A program made the translations under genes and the position numbers. Shown piece after piece: positions 27,548-35,979 of a DNA stretch of 64,000 nucleotides. Numbering within the stretch: the stretch's first letter is position 1; the number at the start of each line of letters is the position of its first letter. The stretch comes from Oceanicaulis sp. HTCC2633 (lineage in GTDB: Bacteria > Pseudomonadota > Alphaproteobacteria > Caulobacterales > Maricaulaceae): positions 13,718 through 77,717 of the forward strand of contig NZ_CH672428.1 of the NCBI RefSeq assembly GCF_000152745.1. The letters are read 5' to 3'. Under the pieces are notes generated by a model, which worked only from the letters and a program-made list of their open reading frames with translations, had not been told where the DNA came from and made no database searches.

Positions 27548-28168
27548 ATGCAAGTTGTTCTGCTTGAACGCGTCGAAAAGCTCGGCGCCATCGGCGACGT
27601 GGTGACCGTGAAGCCGGGTTACGCCCGCAACTTCCTGCTGCCGCAATCCAAAGCGCTGCGCGCCACTCAGGCCAACATGGAGCGCTTCGAACGCGAGCGT
27701 GAAGTGATCGAGAAGCTGAACGCCGAGCGCGCCGAAAAGGCTCGCGAGGAAGGCTCTCACCTGGACGGCGCGACCTTCGTGCTGATCCGTCAGGCGTCTG
27801 AATCCGGCCAGCTGTACGGTTCGGTGTCCACCCGTGACATCGCCGACGCCGCGTCCACCCCGGAATTCAACGTGTCTCGCGGCATGGTGGATCTGAACAC
27901 CGCCATCAAGACCCTGGGTCTGCACGAAGTGCGCCTGGTCCTGCACGCGGATGTGGACGTCACCGTCACCATCAACGTCGCCCGCACCGAGGACGAAGCC
28001 GAGCGCCAGGCGCAAGGCGAAGACGTCATCCAGGCGGCCGCCGATGAAGACCGCGCGCTGGCCGAAGCCCAGGCCGTCGAACTCGCTGAGTCCGGCGTCG
28101 AAGGCGACGACGATGATTACGAGTCCTCTTCCGAGGCCTCTGAAGAGACTGAAGAAACCGAAGCCTAA
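27548..28168 (+). CDS. rplI: 50S ribosomal protein L9 with acidic C-terminal extension
   Basis: L9 begins MQVVLLERVEKLGAIGDVV and has the family signature GYARNFLLPQSKAL; it spans the L1 stalk base and helps keep reading frame. At 206 residues it exceeds the usual ~150. The extra ~50 C-terminal residues are very acidic and Ala/Glu/Ser-rich (EGDDDDYESSSEASEETEE). Similar acidic tails occur on alphaproteobacterial L9. It is followed by a strong terminator. Confidence 0.96.
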   Translation: MQVVLLERVEKLGAIGDVVTVKPGYARNFLLPQSKALRATQANMERFEREREVIEKLNAERAEKAREEGSHLDGATFVLIRQASESGQLYGSVSTRDIADAASTPEFNVSRGMVDLNTAIKTLGLHEVRLVLHADVDVTVTINVARTEDEAERQAQGEDVIQAAADEDRALAEAQAVELAESGVEGDDDDYESSSEASEETEETEA

Positions 28169-28191
28169 GGCTTCGATCTTCCGATCAGATG

Positions 28192-28224
28192 ACGGGCGGC
28201 TCCCACAAGGAGCCGCCCGTTTTC
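28192..28224 (+). terminator. Rho-independent terminator of rpsF-rpsR-rplI
   Basis: Perfect 12-bp stem ACGGGCGGCTCC / GGAGCCGCCCGT with a CACAA loop, followed by TTTT. It lies 23 bases after the rplI stop and closes the ribosomal protein operon. Confidence 0.85.
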
Positions 28225-28242
28225 GTTTGAAGGAGCACCGCC

Positions 28243-28719
28243 ATGACCGACCGTATCCGCCTCGCTCATTGCGGCGACATGGCAGGCCTTGGCCGTCTCT
28301 GGCACGACGCGGTCCACACCGGCGCGGTCGGCGCCTATGACGCGGCGCAGCGCAAGGCCTGGTCCCCGGCCCCAAAGAGCGCGGCGTTCATGACCGAGCG
28401 CCTGTCCGGCCAGATCATACTGGTTGGTGAAGATGATGAGGGGCTCGCGGGGTTCTTCACCCTGACGCCTGGAGGCGAGCTCGACATGGCCTATGTGCGT
28501 CCCGACCGCAAAGGCGACGGGCTGGCGTCCCGACTGCATCAGGCGATCCTTGATGAGGCACGCCAGCGTGGTTTAGCAAGCCTCACCGTTCAGGCGAGCC
28601 ATATCGCGCGGAAATTCTTTGAAAAACACGGTTGGACGATGGTGCAGACCCAGACCGTGCGCCCCAATGGCGTCGAGATGCAGAACCATCGCATGATCCT
28701 GCATCTGGAAGCAGGCTAG
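28243..28719 (+). CDS. GNAT family N-acetyltransferase
   Basis: A 158-residue acetyltransferase fold protein. The acetyl-CoA-binding motif A is seen as AYVRPDRKGDGLASRLHQAIL (R/Q-x2-G-x-G/A type) near residues 85-105, followed by the typical beta-bulge LTVQASHIARKFFEKHGW. An AAGGAG site precedes the ATG. Substrate unknown. Its stop shares a CTAG with the convergent membrane-protein gene. Confidence 0.88.
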   Translation: MTDRIRLAHCGDMAGLGRLWHDAVHTGAVGAYDAAQRKAWSPAPKSAAFMTERLSGQIILVGEDDEGLAGFFTLTPGGELDMAYVRPDRKGDGLASRLHQAILDEARQRGLASLTVQASHIARKFFEKHGWTMVQTQTVRPNGVEMQNHRMILHLEAG

Positions 28720-29141
28720 CGGGACTCTGCAGCGCGCGGCGCGATCACCCAGTGAGCGAACCAGGCGACGCAGAACACCGCCCCCAGACACATCGCCAGA
28801 TATGCATAGAGCGCCGTGGGATAATCACTCAGAGGGCGCAGGACCGGCATCCAGATCAAGAGCCAGATCAGCGCCCCGGCCGTAATCGCAAGTGCGTATT
28901 CGATTGCGTGATCCAGAAGGCGAAATGCAAAGAGGCCAAGCGCTGAGGCCAGAACCCAGCCGCTGAACACCATCAACCCGGCCCAAAGCCCCGCCACGCC
29001 CAGAACGACCGATGCCCAGTCGGCGCGCTCGACCCCGAACAGATCCCCGCCCAGCAAGACGGCGACCACGCCCAGAATCGACGCTGACAACCACTCGCCC
29101 AGGCGCTGAAGGCCGTACAGTTTGAGAAAGCCGCGTTTCAC
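28716..29141 (-). CDS. Small membrane protein of unknown function
   Basis: A 141-residue protein with four hydrophobic segments (for example LGEWLSASILGVVAVLLGG, VVLGVAGLWAGLMVF, YALAITAGALIWLLIW and a C-terminal YAYLAMCLGAVFCVAWF). The GTG start at 29141 is chosen because GGAGGGATCAG lies just upstream; the longer in-frame reading from 29210 is Arg-rich and has no such site. It follows the DUF6768-like gene by 69 bases and could be in the same sigma-factor operon. I do not recognise the family. Confidence 0.7.
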   Translation of the reverse strand: MKRGFLKLYGLQRLGEWLSASILGVVAVLLGGDLFGVERADWASVVLGVAGLWAGLMVFSGWVLASALGLFAFRLLDHAIEYALAITAGALIWLLIWMPVLRPLSDYPTALYAYLAMCLGAVFCVAWFAHWVIAPRAAESR

Positions 29142-29210
29142 CTGATCCCTCCGGTCTGACCGAGGCAAGCCTAGACCAGATCGGAGAGAACACGGTGTGA
29201 CAGATTGCAT

Positions 29211-29582
29211 CTAGCCCCGTTCAGCCCGCATCCGTTCGATGCGCAATTCCACCCGGCGGATCTCCATCAGGAGGCGATTGGTCTCCATCTTGGGCGCCAG
29301 CGTGCTCTTGAAGATGGCCGCAAAGACCAACAGCACCACCGCGGGCAGCCCCCAATGGAGCGCGGTCATTACGGTGCCGGCCTGGTAGAACTTCACCGCG
29401 CAGACCACGCCCGCGATGAACATCAGCGACTGGGCGATCATGATCGTCCAATGCACCCAGGCGGTGCGTCCGGTGAACAGGCTCAGAGCCTGGGCGAAAT
29501 AACCCGGTTCGAGATCAAGCTGGGGCGAATGGCCGTCCGCCTCTCGCAGGCTGTCTTCAATCATGCGGTCAAGATCACTCAT
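29211..29582 (-). CDS. DUF6768-like small membrane protein, sigma-factor partner
   Basis: A 123-residue protein beginning MSDLDRMIEDSLRE and with EPGYFAQALSLFTGRTAWV then two hydrophobic segments, ending in a charged KMETNRLLMEIRRVELRIERM helix. This layout (N-terminal acidic helix, aromatic loop, two TM helices, Arg-rich helix) is what I know as DUF6768, small membrane proteins found downstream of ECF sigma factors. The start overlaps the sigma-factor stop by eight bases. It may act as an anti-sigma factor; that is inference. Confidence 0.7.
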   Translation of the reverse strand: MSDLDRMIEDSLREADGHSPQLDLEPGYFAQALSLFTGRTAWVHWTIMIAQSLMFIAGVVCAVKFYQAGTVMTALHWGLPAVVLLVFAAIFKSTLAPKMETNRLLMEIRRVELRIERMRAERG

Positions 29583-30126
29583 CGGATCCTCCTTGGAGTT
29601 GCGCGGCGATCTTGCGCCGCGCATGCATGAGACGGGTCTTGATCGTGCCCGTCGGGACGTCGAGCGCGGCAGCGATCTCCGCCACGGTCAGACCTTGTAT
29701 GTGATAGAGCCAGAGCGCCGCATGCTGTTCAGGCGGCAGGTCGCGCATGGCCGTCCGGATGCGCTGCGCATCCAAGGAACGGTCCATGTCCGGCGCTTCG
29801 GGCGGCGGTTCGGCTTCAACGCCCGCTTTCAGGCGGCGCCCGGACTGGCGCTGACGGATCAGGCGCGCGCAGCGGCGCTGGACAATGCGAAAGGCGAAGG
29901 CGGGAAAGGCGTCCACATCCCGCAGGCGCGGCAGATCACGCAGGATTTCAACCCAGGCGTCTTGCACGGCCTCGTCCACGCCATCAGCGTCGCCCATCAA
30001 GCGCCAGGCGAAGGCGGAGAGGCGCGGCGTCCAGCGGCCCGCCAGCGCGCCGAACGCCCGACGGTCGCCGGCGCGGGCGGAGGCGGCCAGATAACCGTCC
30101 AGCGCGCGTTCAAGATCCTGGCTCAT
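29575..30126 (-). CDS. ECF-type RNA polymerase sigma factor
   Basis: A 183-residue sigma70-family region 2 plus region 4 protein. Region 2: RLSAFAWRLMGDADGVDEAVQDAWVEIL with the -10-recognition helix; region 4: LPPEQHAALWLYHIQGLTVAEIAAALDVPTGTIKTRLMHARRKI, a clear helix-turn-helix. Start ATG at 30126 preceded by GGACGAGGG. The two regions with no region 1 or 3 define the extracytoplasmic-function group. It is cotranscribed with the membrane protein downstream, which would fit membrane-held regulation. Confidence 0.9.
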   Translation of the reverse strand: MSQDLERALDGYLAASARAGDRRAFGALAGRWTPRLSAFAWRLMGDADGVDEAVQDAWVEILRDLPRLRDVDAFPAFAFRIVQRRCARLIRQRQSGRRLKAGVEAEPPPEAPDMDRSLDAQRIRTAMRDLPPEQHAALWLYHIQGLTVAEIAAALDVPTGTIKTRLMHARRKIAAQLQGGSDE

Positions 30127-30220
30127 CCCTCGTCCTTCCATTCAGGACAGAAGGTGCAGTCTTGAGCGCTTCGGGTTCATTGACTCAGACATTTTTTCAC
30201 CGCACATCGCCCTCCCCCAA

Positions 30221-30284
30221 ACTGTCCACAGGCTTCAACGCTGTCCCGCCTGTCCTTTCAGGTTTGTCCACAGGCGCCTGTGGA
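30221..30284. promoter_or_regulatory. DnaA-box-like sites and 18-bp palindrome upstream of dnaB
   Basis: TCCACAGGCGCCTGTGGA (30267-30284) is a perfect 18-bp palindrome. Overlapping its left arm, TTGTCCACA (30264-30272) is one base from the DnaA box TTATCCACA; a second copy, CTGTCCACA (30222-30230), lies ~40 bases upstream, so CTGTCCACAGG / TTGTCCACAGG recur. The site sits about 70-130 bases before the dnaB start. Binding by DnaA or another dimeric regulator is inferred from the sequence only. Confidence 0.5.
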
Positions 30285-30355
30285 GTGCCGGAAAACGGCG
30301 CCTAAAAAGGTCAAGACGTGCACTTCACGGACGATGGGTCTAAGCAAAGGGAACC

Positions 30356-31837
30356 ATGACCGCAGAATCCTACGATCACGCACCCGCCCCGCTCGAAACC
30401 AGTTCCGCCCCGCCCCACAACATCGAGGCGGAGCAGGCGCTTCTGGGCGCCTTGCTGTTTGACAACGAGGTGTATCACCGCGTCGGCGACTGGCTGAAGC
30501 CGGACCATTTCTACGATCCGCTGCATGGCCGCATCTATGAGGCGGCGAGCCAGCTGATCATCTCCGGCGCGCTGGCGGATGCGGTGGTGCTGAAAACCCG
30601 GTTCGAGCGCGATCCGGGCATGAAGGAAGTGGGCGGCGCGGTCTATCTCGCCGATCTGATGCGCGAGGCGCCCGAGCCGGCGTCGGCGGGCGAATATGGT
30701 CGTCTGATCTATGATCTCGCCATGCGGCGCGAGCTGATCCGGTTTGGCGACGAGGTGTCCTACGCGGCCAACGCGCCCGAGCCCGATGACAGCGCTGAAG
30801 ACATTCTGCAAAGCGCCGAACGACGGCTGTTCGCTCTGGCCGAACAGGGCGGCACCTCCAAGGCGCTCGAACCCTTTCACCTCGCGGTCCACAAATCGCT
30901 CGAGATCGCCTCGGCCGCCTACAAGCGCGGCGGCGGCCTGTCGGGCATCTCCTCCGGCCTGAAATCGCTCGACGCCAAGATGGGCGGCCTGCACCCGTCC
31001 GACCTCATCATCCTCGCCGGTCGTCCCTCCATGGGCAAAACCGCGCTGGCCACCAACATCGCCTTCTCGGTGGCGCGCAATTATCAGGCCGAGGAACAGC
31101 CCGACGGCACGCGCAAGACCACCAATGGCGGCATTGTCGCATTCTTCTCTCTCGAGATGTCGTCCGACCAGCTCGCCACCCGTCTGGTGGCCGACTATAC
31201 GGGCATTTCGGGGTATCTGATCCGTCAGGGCAAGATCGACGCCGCCCAGTTCGAGGACATTCGCGACGGCGTGCACGAGATCGCCGGCATCCCGCTCTAT
31301 ATCGACGATACCGGCGGTCTGCCCATCGGCTCGCTGATGGCGCGCTGTCGCCGCCTCAAGCGCACGGTCGGCCTCGATCTGGTGGTGGTCGACTACCTCC
31401 AGCTCGTCACCGGCTCGAAAAGCTCGGGCGAGAACCGGGTGCAGGAAATCTCCGAAGTCACCCAGGCCCTCAAAGCCCTCGCCAAGGAACTGGCGGTGCC
31501 GGTGATCGCGCTCTCCCAGCTGTCGCGTCAGGTGGAGAACCGCGAGGACAAGAAGCCCCAGCTCTCGGACCTGCGCGAATCGGGCTCGATCGAGCAGGAC
31601 GCCGACGTGGTGCTGTTTGTGTATCGCGAAAGCTATTATCTCGAACGCCTTGAACCCAAGGAAGGCACGGAGCAGCACCTCGCCTGGGAAGACGAGATGC
31701 GCGAGATCCGCAATCAGGCCGACGTCATCATCGGCAAACAGCGTCACGGTCCCATTGGCTCGGTGAAGGTGGCGTTCGATCCGGATCGCACCAAATTCTC
31801 CGATCTCGACATATCCGGGCGTCAGGATTTCGACTAG
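30356..31837 (+). CDS. dnaB: Replicative DNA helicase DnaB
   Basis: A 493-residue hexameric helicase that unwinds DNA at the fork. N-terminal DnaB_N domain (NIEAEQALLGALLFDNEVYHRV, residues ~22-43) is followed by the RecA-like C-terminal domain with Walker A GRPSMGKT (residues ~222-229) and Walker B LDLVVVDYLQL, plus QLSRQVENREDKKPQLSDLR. The start ATG has AAAGGGA upstream. The upstream palindrome may link its expression to DnaA. Confidence 0.96.
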   Translation: MTAESYDHAPAPLETSSAPPHNIEAEQALLGALLFDNEVYHRVGDWLKPDHFYDPLHGRIYEAASQLIISGALADAVVLKTRFERDPGMKEVGGAVYLADLMREAPEPASAGEYGRLIYDLAMRRELIRFGDEVSYAANAPEPDDSAEDILQSAERRLFALAEQGGTSKALEPFHLAVHKSLEIASAAYKRGGGLSGISSGLKSLDAKMGGLHPSDLIILAGRPSMGKTALATNIAFSVARNYQAEEQPDGTRKTTNGGIVAFFSLEMSSDQLATRLVADYTGISGYLIRQGKIDAAQFEDIRDGVHEIAGIPLYIDDTGGLPIGSLMARCRRLKRTVGLDLVVVDYLQLVTGSKSSGENRVQEISEVTQALKALAKELAVPVIALSQLSRQVENREDKKPQLSDLRESGSIEQDADVVLFVYRESYYLERLEPKEGTEQHLAWEDEMREIRNQADVIIGKQRHGPIGSVKVAFDPDRTKFSDLDISGRQDFD

Positions 31838-31898
31838 GGGCGCAAGCTGCGCCTTAGCGCTTGCAGCACGGGGCGAGGACGGCCACATAGAAGCGCAT

Positions 31899-32990
31899 AT
31901 GTCTGTTCTCGCGACCCCTTCCGTAGACAACACGCGGTCCCGTCTGGTCATCGACCTGGACGCGATCGCGCGCAACTACGCAGCGCTGCAGGCCTTGACG
32001 CCGAAGGCGGAAACCAGCGCCGTGGTCAAGGCGAACGCCTATGGGCTCGGCGCGGGCCCCGTCGCCCGCCGCCTGGCCAAGCAAGGCGCTCGGACCTTCT
32101 TTGTGGCGACCGTCGAGGAAGGCGCCGCAGTGCGTGAAGCACTGGGCGATCCCCTGCCCGATATCTGGGTGTTTGCGGGGTATCGCGCCAAGGACCGTCC
32201 GCTTTACGTCAAGCATCGGCTGGGCGCCATCCTGAACCAGCCCGGGGAAACCGCCCAGTTCCGCGCCGCCCCGACCGGGCCCTGCGCCATCCATATCGAC
32301 ACCGGAATGGCGCGGCTTGGCTACGGCGCCGGCGATATCAGCGGCCTTCTGAACGCCCTTCAGAATCTCGACGTCTCCATGATCATGAGCCATCTGGCCT
32401 GCTCCGAAGACGCCGCGTCCACGCAGAATCTGCGTCAGCTCGAACGCTTCACCGCCCTGACCAACGCCCTGCCCGAAACCCGACTGAGTCTGGCCAATAC
32501 GGGCGGCGTCCTGTTGGGCGAAAGCTATCAGTTTGACGTGACCCGGCCCGGCATCGGGCTTTATGGCGCAACTGCGGACCTCGATGCCGACACTCCGTTC
32601 GAACCTGTGGTGAAACTGGAAGCGCCGATCCTGCAATTGCGAGAGATCGATGCCGGAGACACGGTCGGCTATGGCGCAACCTATGTGGCCCATTCGCCAC
32701 GCCTCGTCGCGACTGTGGGCGCAGGCTATGCCGATGGCTTGCCGCGCGCGCTGTCAGGGGCAGGATGCGCCCGTATTGCAGGCCTGCGCGCGCCCATCCT
32801 GGGACGGATCAGCATGGATCTGACCACGATTGACGTGACGGGCCTGGAACATGAGATCGCCCAAGGCGCTGTACCGGAATTTTTCGGGCCTGACCTGTAT
32901 CAGGCGGCGGCGCTGGACGGCACCTTGCCGTATGAAATCCTGACCGGGCTCGGCGCCCGGGCCGAGCGTATCTACAAGGGAGCGTCATGA
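31899..32990 (+). CDS. alr: Alanine racemase
   Basis: PLP enzyme interconverting L- and D-alanine for peptidoglycan. The 363-residue protein carries the PLP lysine in SAVVKANAYGLG (Lys44) and the C-terminal catalytic Tyr in VGYGATYVAH. It follows dnaB by 61 bases, a common alphaproteobacterial arrangement, and overlaps the mlaE-type gene by four bases (ATGA). Confidence 0.95.
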   Translation: MSVLATPSVDNTRSRLVIDLDAIARNYAALQALTPKAETSAVVKANAYGLGAGPVARRLAKQGARTFFVATVEEGAAVREALGDPLPDIWVFAGYRAKDRPLYVKHRLGAILNQPGETAQFRAAPTGPCAIHIDTGMARLGYGAGDISGLLNALQNLDVSMIMSHLACSEDAASTQNLRQLERFTALTNALPETRLSLANTGGVLLGESYQFDVTRPGIGLYGATADLDADTPFEPVVKLEAPILQLREIDAGDTVGYGATYVAHSPRLVATVGAGYADGLPRALSGAGCARIAGLRAPILGRISMDLTTIDVTGLEHEIAQGAVPEFFGPDLYQAAALDGTLPYEILTGLGARAERIYKGAS

Positions 32991-33754
32991 ACCCGTTTCG
33001 CGCCATCGGAGCCGGCCTCCTCGCGCTGCTGCGCTCGGCCGGGGCTGTCGCCCTGTTTGCAGGCCAAGCGCTCGCGGCGCTGGTGCGCCCGCCCTATTTC
33101 GGCGGCCAGCTGGTCCAGCAGATCTTCAAGATCGGCTTTCTCTCCCTGCCGGTGGTCGGGCTGACGGCGCTTTTCACAGGCGCCGCGTTGGCGTTGAACA
33201 TCTATACGGGCGGGTCTCGCTTCAACGCCGAGAGCTTCGTGCCCAATATCGTCGCCATGGGCATTGTGCGCGAGCTGGGCCCGGTGATCGCGGCCCTGAT
33301 GCTGGCGGGCCGGGTGTCCTCGGGGATCGCCGCCGAAATCGGCGCCATGCGCGCCACCGAACAGATCGACGCGCTGCACACCCTCGCGACAGACCCCATG
33401 CGCTACCTGATCGCGCCGCGCGTGCTGGCGGGCGTTCTGGTTCTGCCCATCCTGGTGGCGACCGCCGACATCATCGGCATCTATGGCGGCTATCTGGTCA
33501 GCGTGCATACGCTTGATTTCAACCCGACCATCTATGTGCGCAACACCTGGGACTTCCTGTCGGACTGGGACATCATCTCGGGCCTGATCAAGGCGGCGGT
33601 GTTCGGCTTCATCCTGACGCTGATGGGCTGTTATCACGGCTATTACGCCCAGGGCGGCGCCCAGGGCGTGGGCCGAGCCGCCACCAACGCCGTCGTTGCG
33701 GCCGCGGTTCTGATCTTCGCCGCCAACTTCCTGCTCACCTCCTTGTTTGTGTGA
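32987..33754 (+). CDS. mlaE: MlaE-type ABC transporter permease
   Basis: A 255-residue membrane protein of the MlaE/YrbE permease family, which moves phospholipids between inner and outer membrane. The conserved core VPNIVAMGIVRELGPVIAAL and AGRVSSGIAAEIGAMRATEQIDAL is present at about residues 84-130. Start ATGA-overlaps alr. The MlaF-type ATPase follows with a four-base overlap. No MlaD substrate-binding (MCE) gene is next to it, so the third component must be encoded elsewhere. Confidence 0.9.
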   Translation: MNPFRAIGAGLLALLRSAGAVALFAGQALAALVRPPYFGGQLVQQIFKIGFLSLPVVGLTALFTGAALALNIYTGGSRFNAESFVPNIVAMGIVRELGPVIAALMLAGRVSSGIAAEIGAMRATEQIDALHTLATDPMRYLIAPRVLAGVLVLPILVATADIIGIYGGYLVSVHTLDFNPTIYVRNTWDFLSDWDIISGLIKAAVFGFILTLMGCYHGYYAQGGAQGVGRAATNAVVAAAVLIFAANFLLTSLFV

Positions 33755-34509
33755 TCGTCATGACCGAGCGCGTCAAAATCGCCTGGAAGAACGTCACGGT
33801 GGGCTTTGACGGCCGCAAACCCGTGCTCAAGGGCCTCAATCTCGAAGCCCATGAAGGCCGCTCGCTGGTGGTGATCGGCGGGTCCGGCACCGGCAAGTCG
33901 GTGACCCTGAAAACCGCGCTTGGTCTGATCCGGCCGCAATCAGGCTCGGTCGAGATTGATGGCGAGGCCGTGCGCCCCGGCCATGAAAACGATCCCGGCG
34001 TCGCCCAGATCGGCATGCTGTTCCAGTCCGGCGCCCTGTTTGACTCCCTGCCTGTGTGGAAGAACGTCGCCTTCCGCCTGCTGCATGCCGAGCATGTGAG
34101 CGAGGACGAGGCCCGCACCCGCGCCCTCGAGGCGCTGGATCAGGTCGATCTCGACGCCCATGTGGCCGACCAGCGGCCCGGCTCGTTGTCCGGCGGGATG
34201 CTCAAGCGCGCCGCCCTGGCGCGCGCCATCGTCGCCCGACCGAAGATCCTGTTCTTTGACGAACCCACCACCGGCCTTGATCCGGTGACCGCGGACGTCA
34301 TCAACAAGCTGATCGTGCGCCAGGTGAAAAATCTTGGCGCCACCGCCGTCTCCATCACCCATGACATGGTGTCGATGCGCCATATCGCGGACGATGTGGC
34401 CATGATCAAGGACGGCCAGACCCTGTGGCGCGGCAGCCTTGATGGTGTGGAAAGCTGCGCCCATGACGAGGTTTGCCGGTTCGTCCGGGGTGAAAGCTCT
34501 GAAGACTAG
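33751..34509 (+). CDS. mlaF: MlaF-type ABC transporter ATPase
   Basis: A 252-residue ABC ATPase that pairs with the MlaE permease. Walker A GGSGTGKSVTLK, Q-loop QIGMLFQSGALFDSLPVWKNV, signature LSGGMLKRAALARAI and Walker B KILFFDEPTTGLDP are all present; the LFQSGALFDSL sequence is typical of MlaF/Ttg2A proteins. GTG 33751 overlaps the mlaE stop; ATG 33760 is an alternative start. Confidence 0.92.
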   Translation: MIVMTERVKIAWKNVTVGFDGRKPVLKGLNLEAHEGRSLVVIGGSGTGKSVTLKTALGLIRPQSGSVEIDGEAVRPGHENDPGVAQIGMLFQSGALFDSLPVWKNVAFRLLHAEHVSEDEARTRALEALDQVDLDAHVADQRPGSLSGGMLKRAALARAIVARPKILFFDEPTTGLDPVTADVINKLIVRQVKNLGATAVSITHDMVSMRHIADDVAMIKDGQTLWRGSLDGVESCAHDEVCRFVRGESSED

Positions 34510-34587
34510 GCTGCAAGCTGACGCCGTGCGAAGCCGAATCGGGCGCTTTGCGCTATAGTTCGCCCTCGCCTGCCGCAAGGAGCCCCC

Positions 34588-35958
34588 ATGGCCCGTTCCG
34601 ACACCGTTTATGTCTGCCAGTCCTGTGGCGGGGTGCACGCCAAATGGGCGGGACGGTGCGACGCCTGCGGATCGTGGAACACGCTGGTGGAGGAAAGCGG
34701 CGCAAGCGCGCCTCTGGGCTCGAACGCCAAGGCGCCCAGCCGCTCCACCCGCCGTTCGCGACTTGAGCTGGTGGACCTGGGCAGCGCCACCGAAGATCCC
34801 AAACGCTTTGAAACCGGCCTGCGCGAGCTCGATCGCGTGGCGGGCGGCGGGCTGGTGCCCGGCTCGGCCATTCTGGTGGGCGGGGATCCGGGGATCGGCA
34901 AATCCACTCTGCTGCTGCAGGCGGTCGCCCAGCTCGCCAAGGCCGGCGCGAAATCGGTCTATGTCTCTGGCGAAGAAGCGGCTGATCAGGTGCGGCGTCG
35001 CGCGCGGCGTCTGGGGCTGGCCGATGCGCCCGTGGCGCTGGCGGCGGAAACCAGCCTTGAGGTCATTCTTGATGGCCTGAAGAAGGAAACGCCGGACATT
35101 GCGGTGATCGACTCGGTCCAGACCCTGTGGTCGGACCAGCTGGCCGCCGCCCCCGGCACGGTGGCGCAGGTCCGCGCCTGCGCCCAGGAACTGGTGCGGT
35201 TCGCCAAGAAGAAGAACACCATCATCATCCTCGTGGGTCACGTCACCAAGGACGGCCAGATCGCCGGCCCGCGCGTGGTCGAGCACATGGTGGACGCGGT
35301 GCTCTATTTCGAGGGTGAACGCAGCCACCAGTTCCGCATCCTGCGCGCGGTGAAGAACCGCTTCGGCCCGACCGACGAGATCGGCGTGTTCGAGATGGCC
35401 GACGCCGGTCTGCAGGAAGTCGCCAACCCCTCCGCACTTTTTCTTGATGGACGCGGTGAAGCCGCCTCCGGCGCCGCTGTGTTTGCGGGCATGGAAGGCA
35501 CGCGCCCGGTTCTGACGGAAATTCAAGCGCTTGTGGCGCCCGCCGCCTTCGGCACGCCGCGACGTGCGGTTGTGGGCTGGGATTCAGGACGCCTCGCCAT
35601 GGTGCTGGCGGTGCTTGAAGCGAGATGCGGTCTTGGATTCGGCGGACGTGACGTTTATTTGAACGTCGCAGGCGGGTTGAAAATCAACGAACCCGCAGCG
35701 GATTTGGCGGTAGCGGCAGCCTTGATCTCTTCGTTCCTGGATACCCCCCTGCCCAAAGAGGGCGTGGCGTTTGGCGAGATTTCGCTGTCCGGGGACGTGC
35801 GCCCGGTGGGCCGCGCCGATGCACGCCTGAAAGAAGCCGCAAAGCTCGGATTTAACCGCGCCCTCGCCCCGGAAGGCGTTGATGGCGCGGGCGTGACCGT
35901 GGACGCGGTCTCCACCGTACAGGCGCTGGTGCGTCGATTGGGCCAGGACGCCGTCTAG
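34588..35958 (+). CDS. radA: DNA repair protein RadA
   Basis: RadA/Sms, a RecA-like ATPase that extends D-loops during recombination repair. The 456-residue protein has the N-terminal four-cysteine zinc finger CQSCGGVHAKWAGRCDAC, Walker A GGDPGIGKST, the RadA-specific KNRFGPTDEIGVFEM motif and a C-terminal Lon-protease-like domain. AAGGAG precedes the start. It is followed by cvpA after 21 bases. Confidence 0.96.
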   Translation: MARSDTVYVCQSCGGVHAKWAGRCDACGSWNTLVEESGASAPLGSNAKAPSRSTRRSRLELVDLGSATEDPKRFETGLRELDRVAGGGLVPGSAILVGGDPGIGKSTLLLQAVAQLAKAGAKSVYVSGEEAADQVRRRARRLGLADAPVALAAETSLEVILDGLKKETPDIAVIDSVQTLWSDQLAAAPGTVAQVRACAQELVRFAKKKNTIIILVGHVTKDGQIAGPRVVEHMVDAVLYFEGERSHQFRILRAVKNRFGPTDEIGVFEMADAGLQEVANPSALFLDGRGEAASGAAVFAGMEGTRPVLTEIQALVAPAAFGTPRRAVVGWDSGRLAMVLAVLEARCGLGFGGRDVYLNVAGGLKINEPAADLAVAAALISSFLDTPLPKEGVAFGEISLSGDVRPVGRADARLKEAAKLGFNRALAPEGVDGAGVTVDAVSTVQALVRRLGQDAV

Positions 35959-35979
35959 GCGCATGAACGAGGGACGACG

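Noticed and set aside
30311-31975. 554-codon minus-strand open frame opposite dnaB
   Set aside because: Shadow of dnaB; Arg/His/Gly-rich composition and no domain.
33940-35526. 528-codon minus-strand open frame opposite mlaF/radA
   Set aside because: Shadow frame across two real genes.
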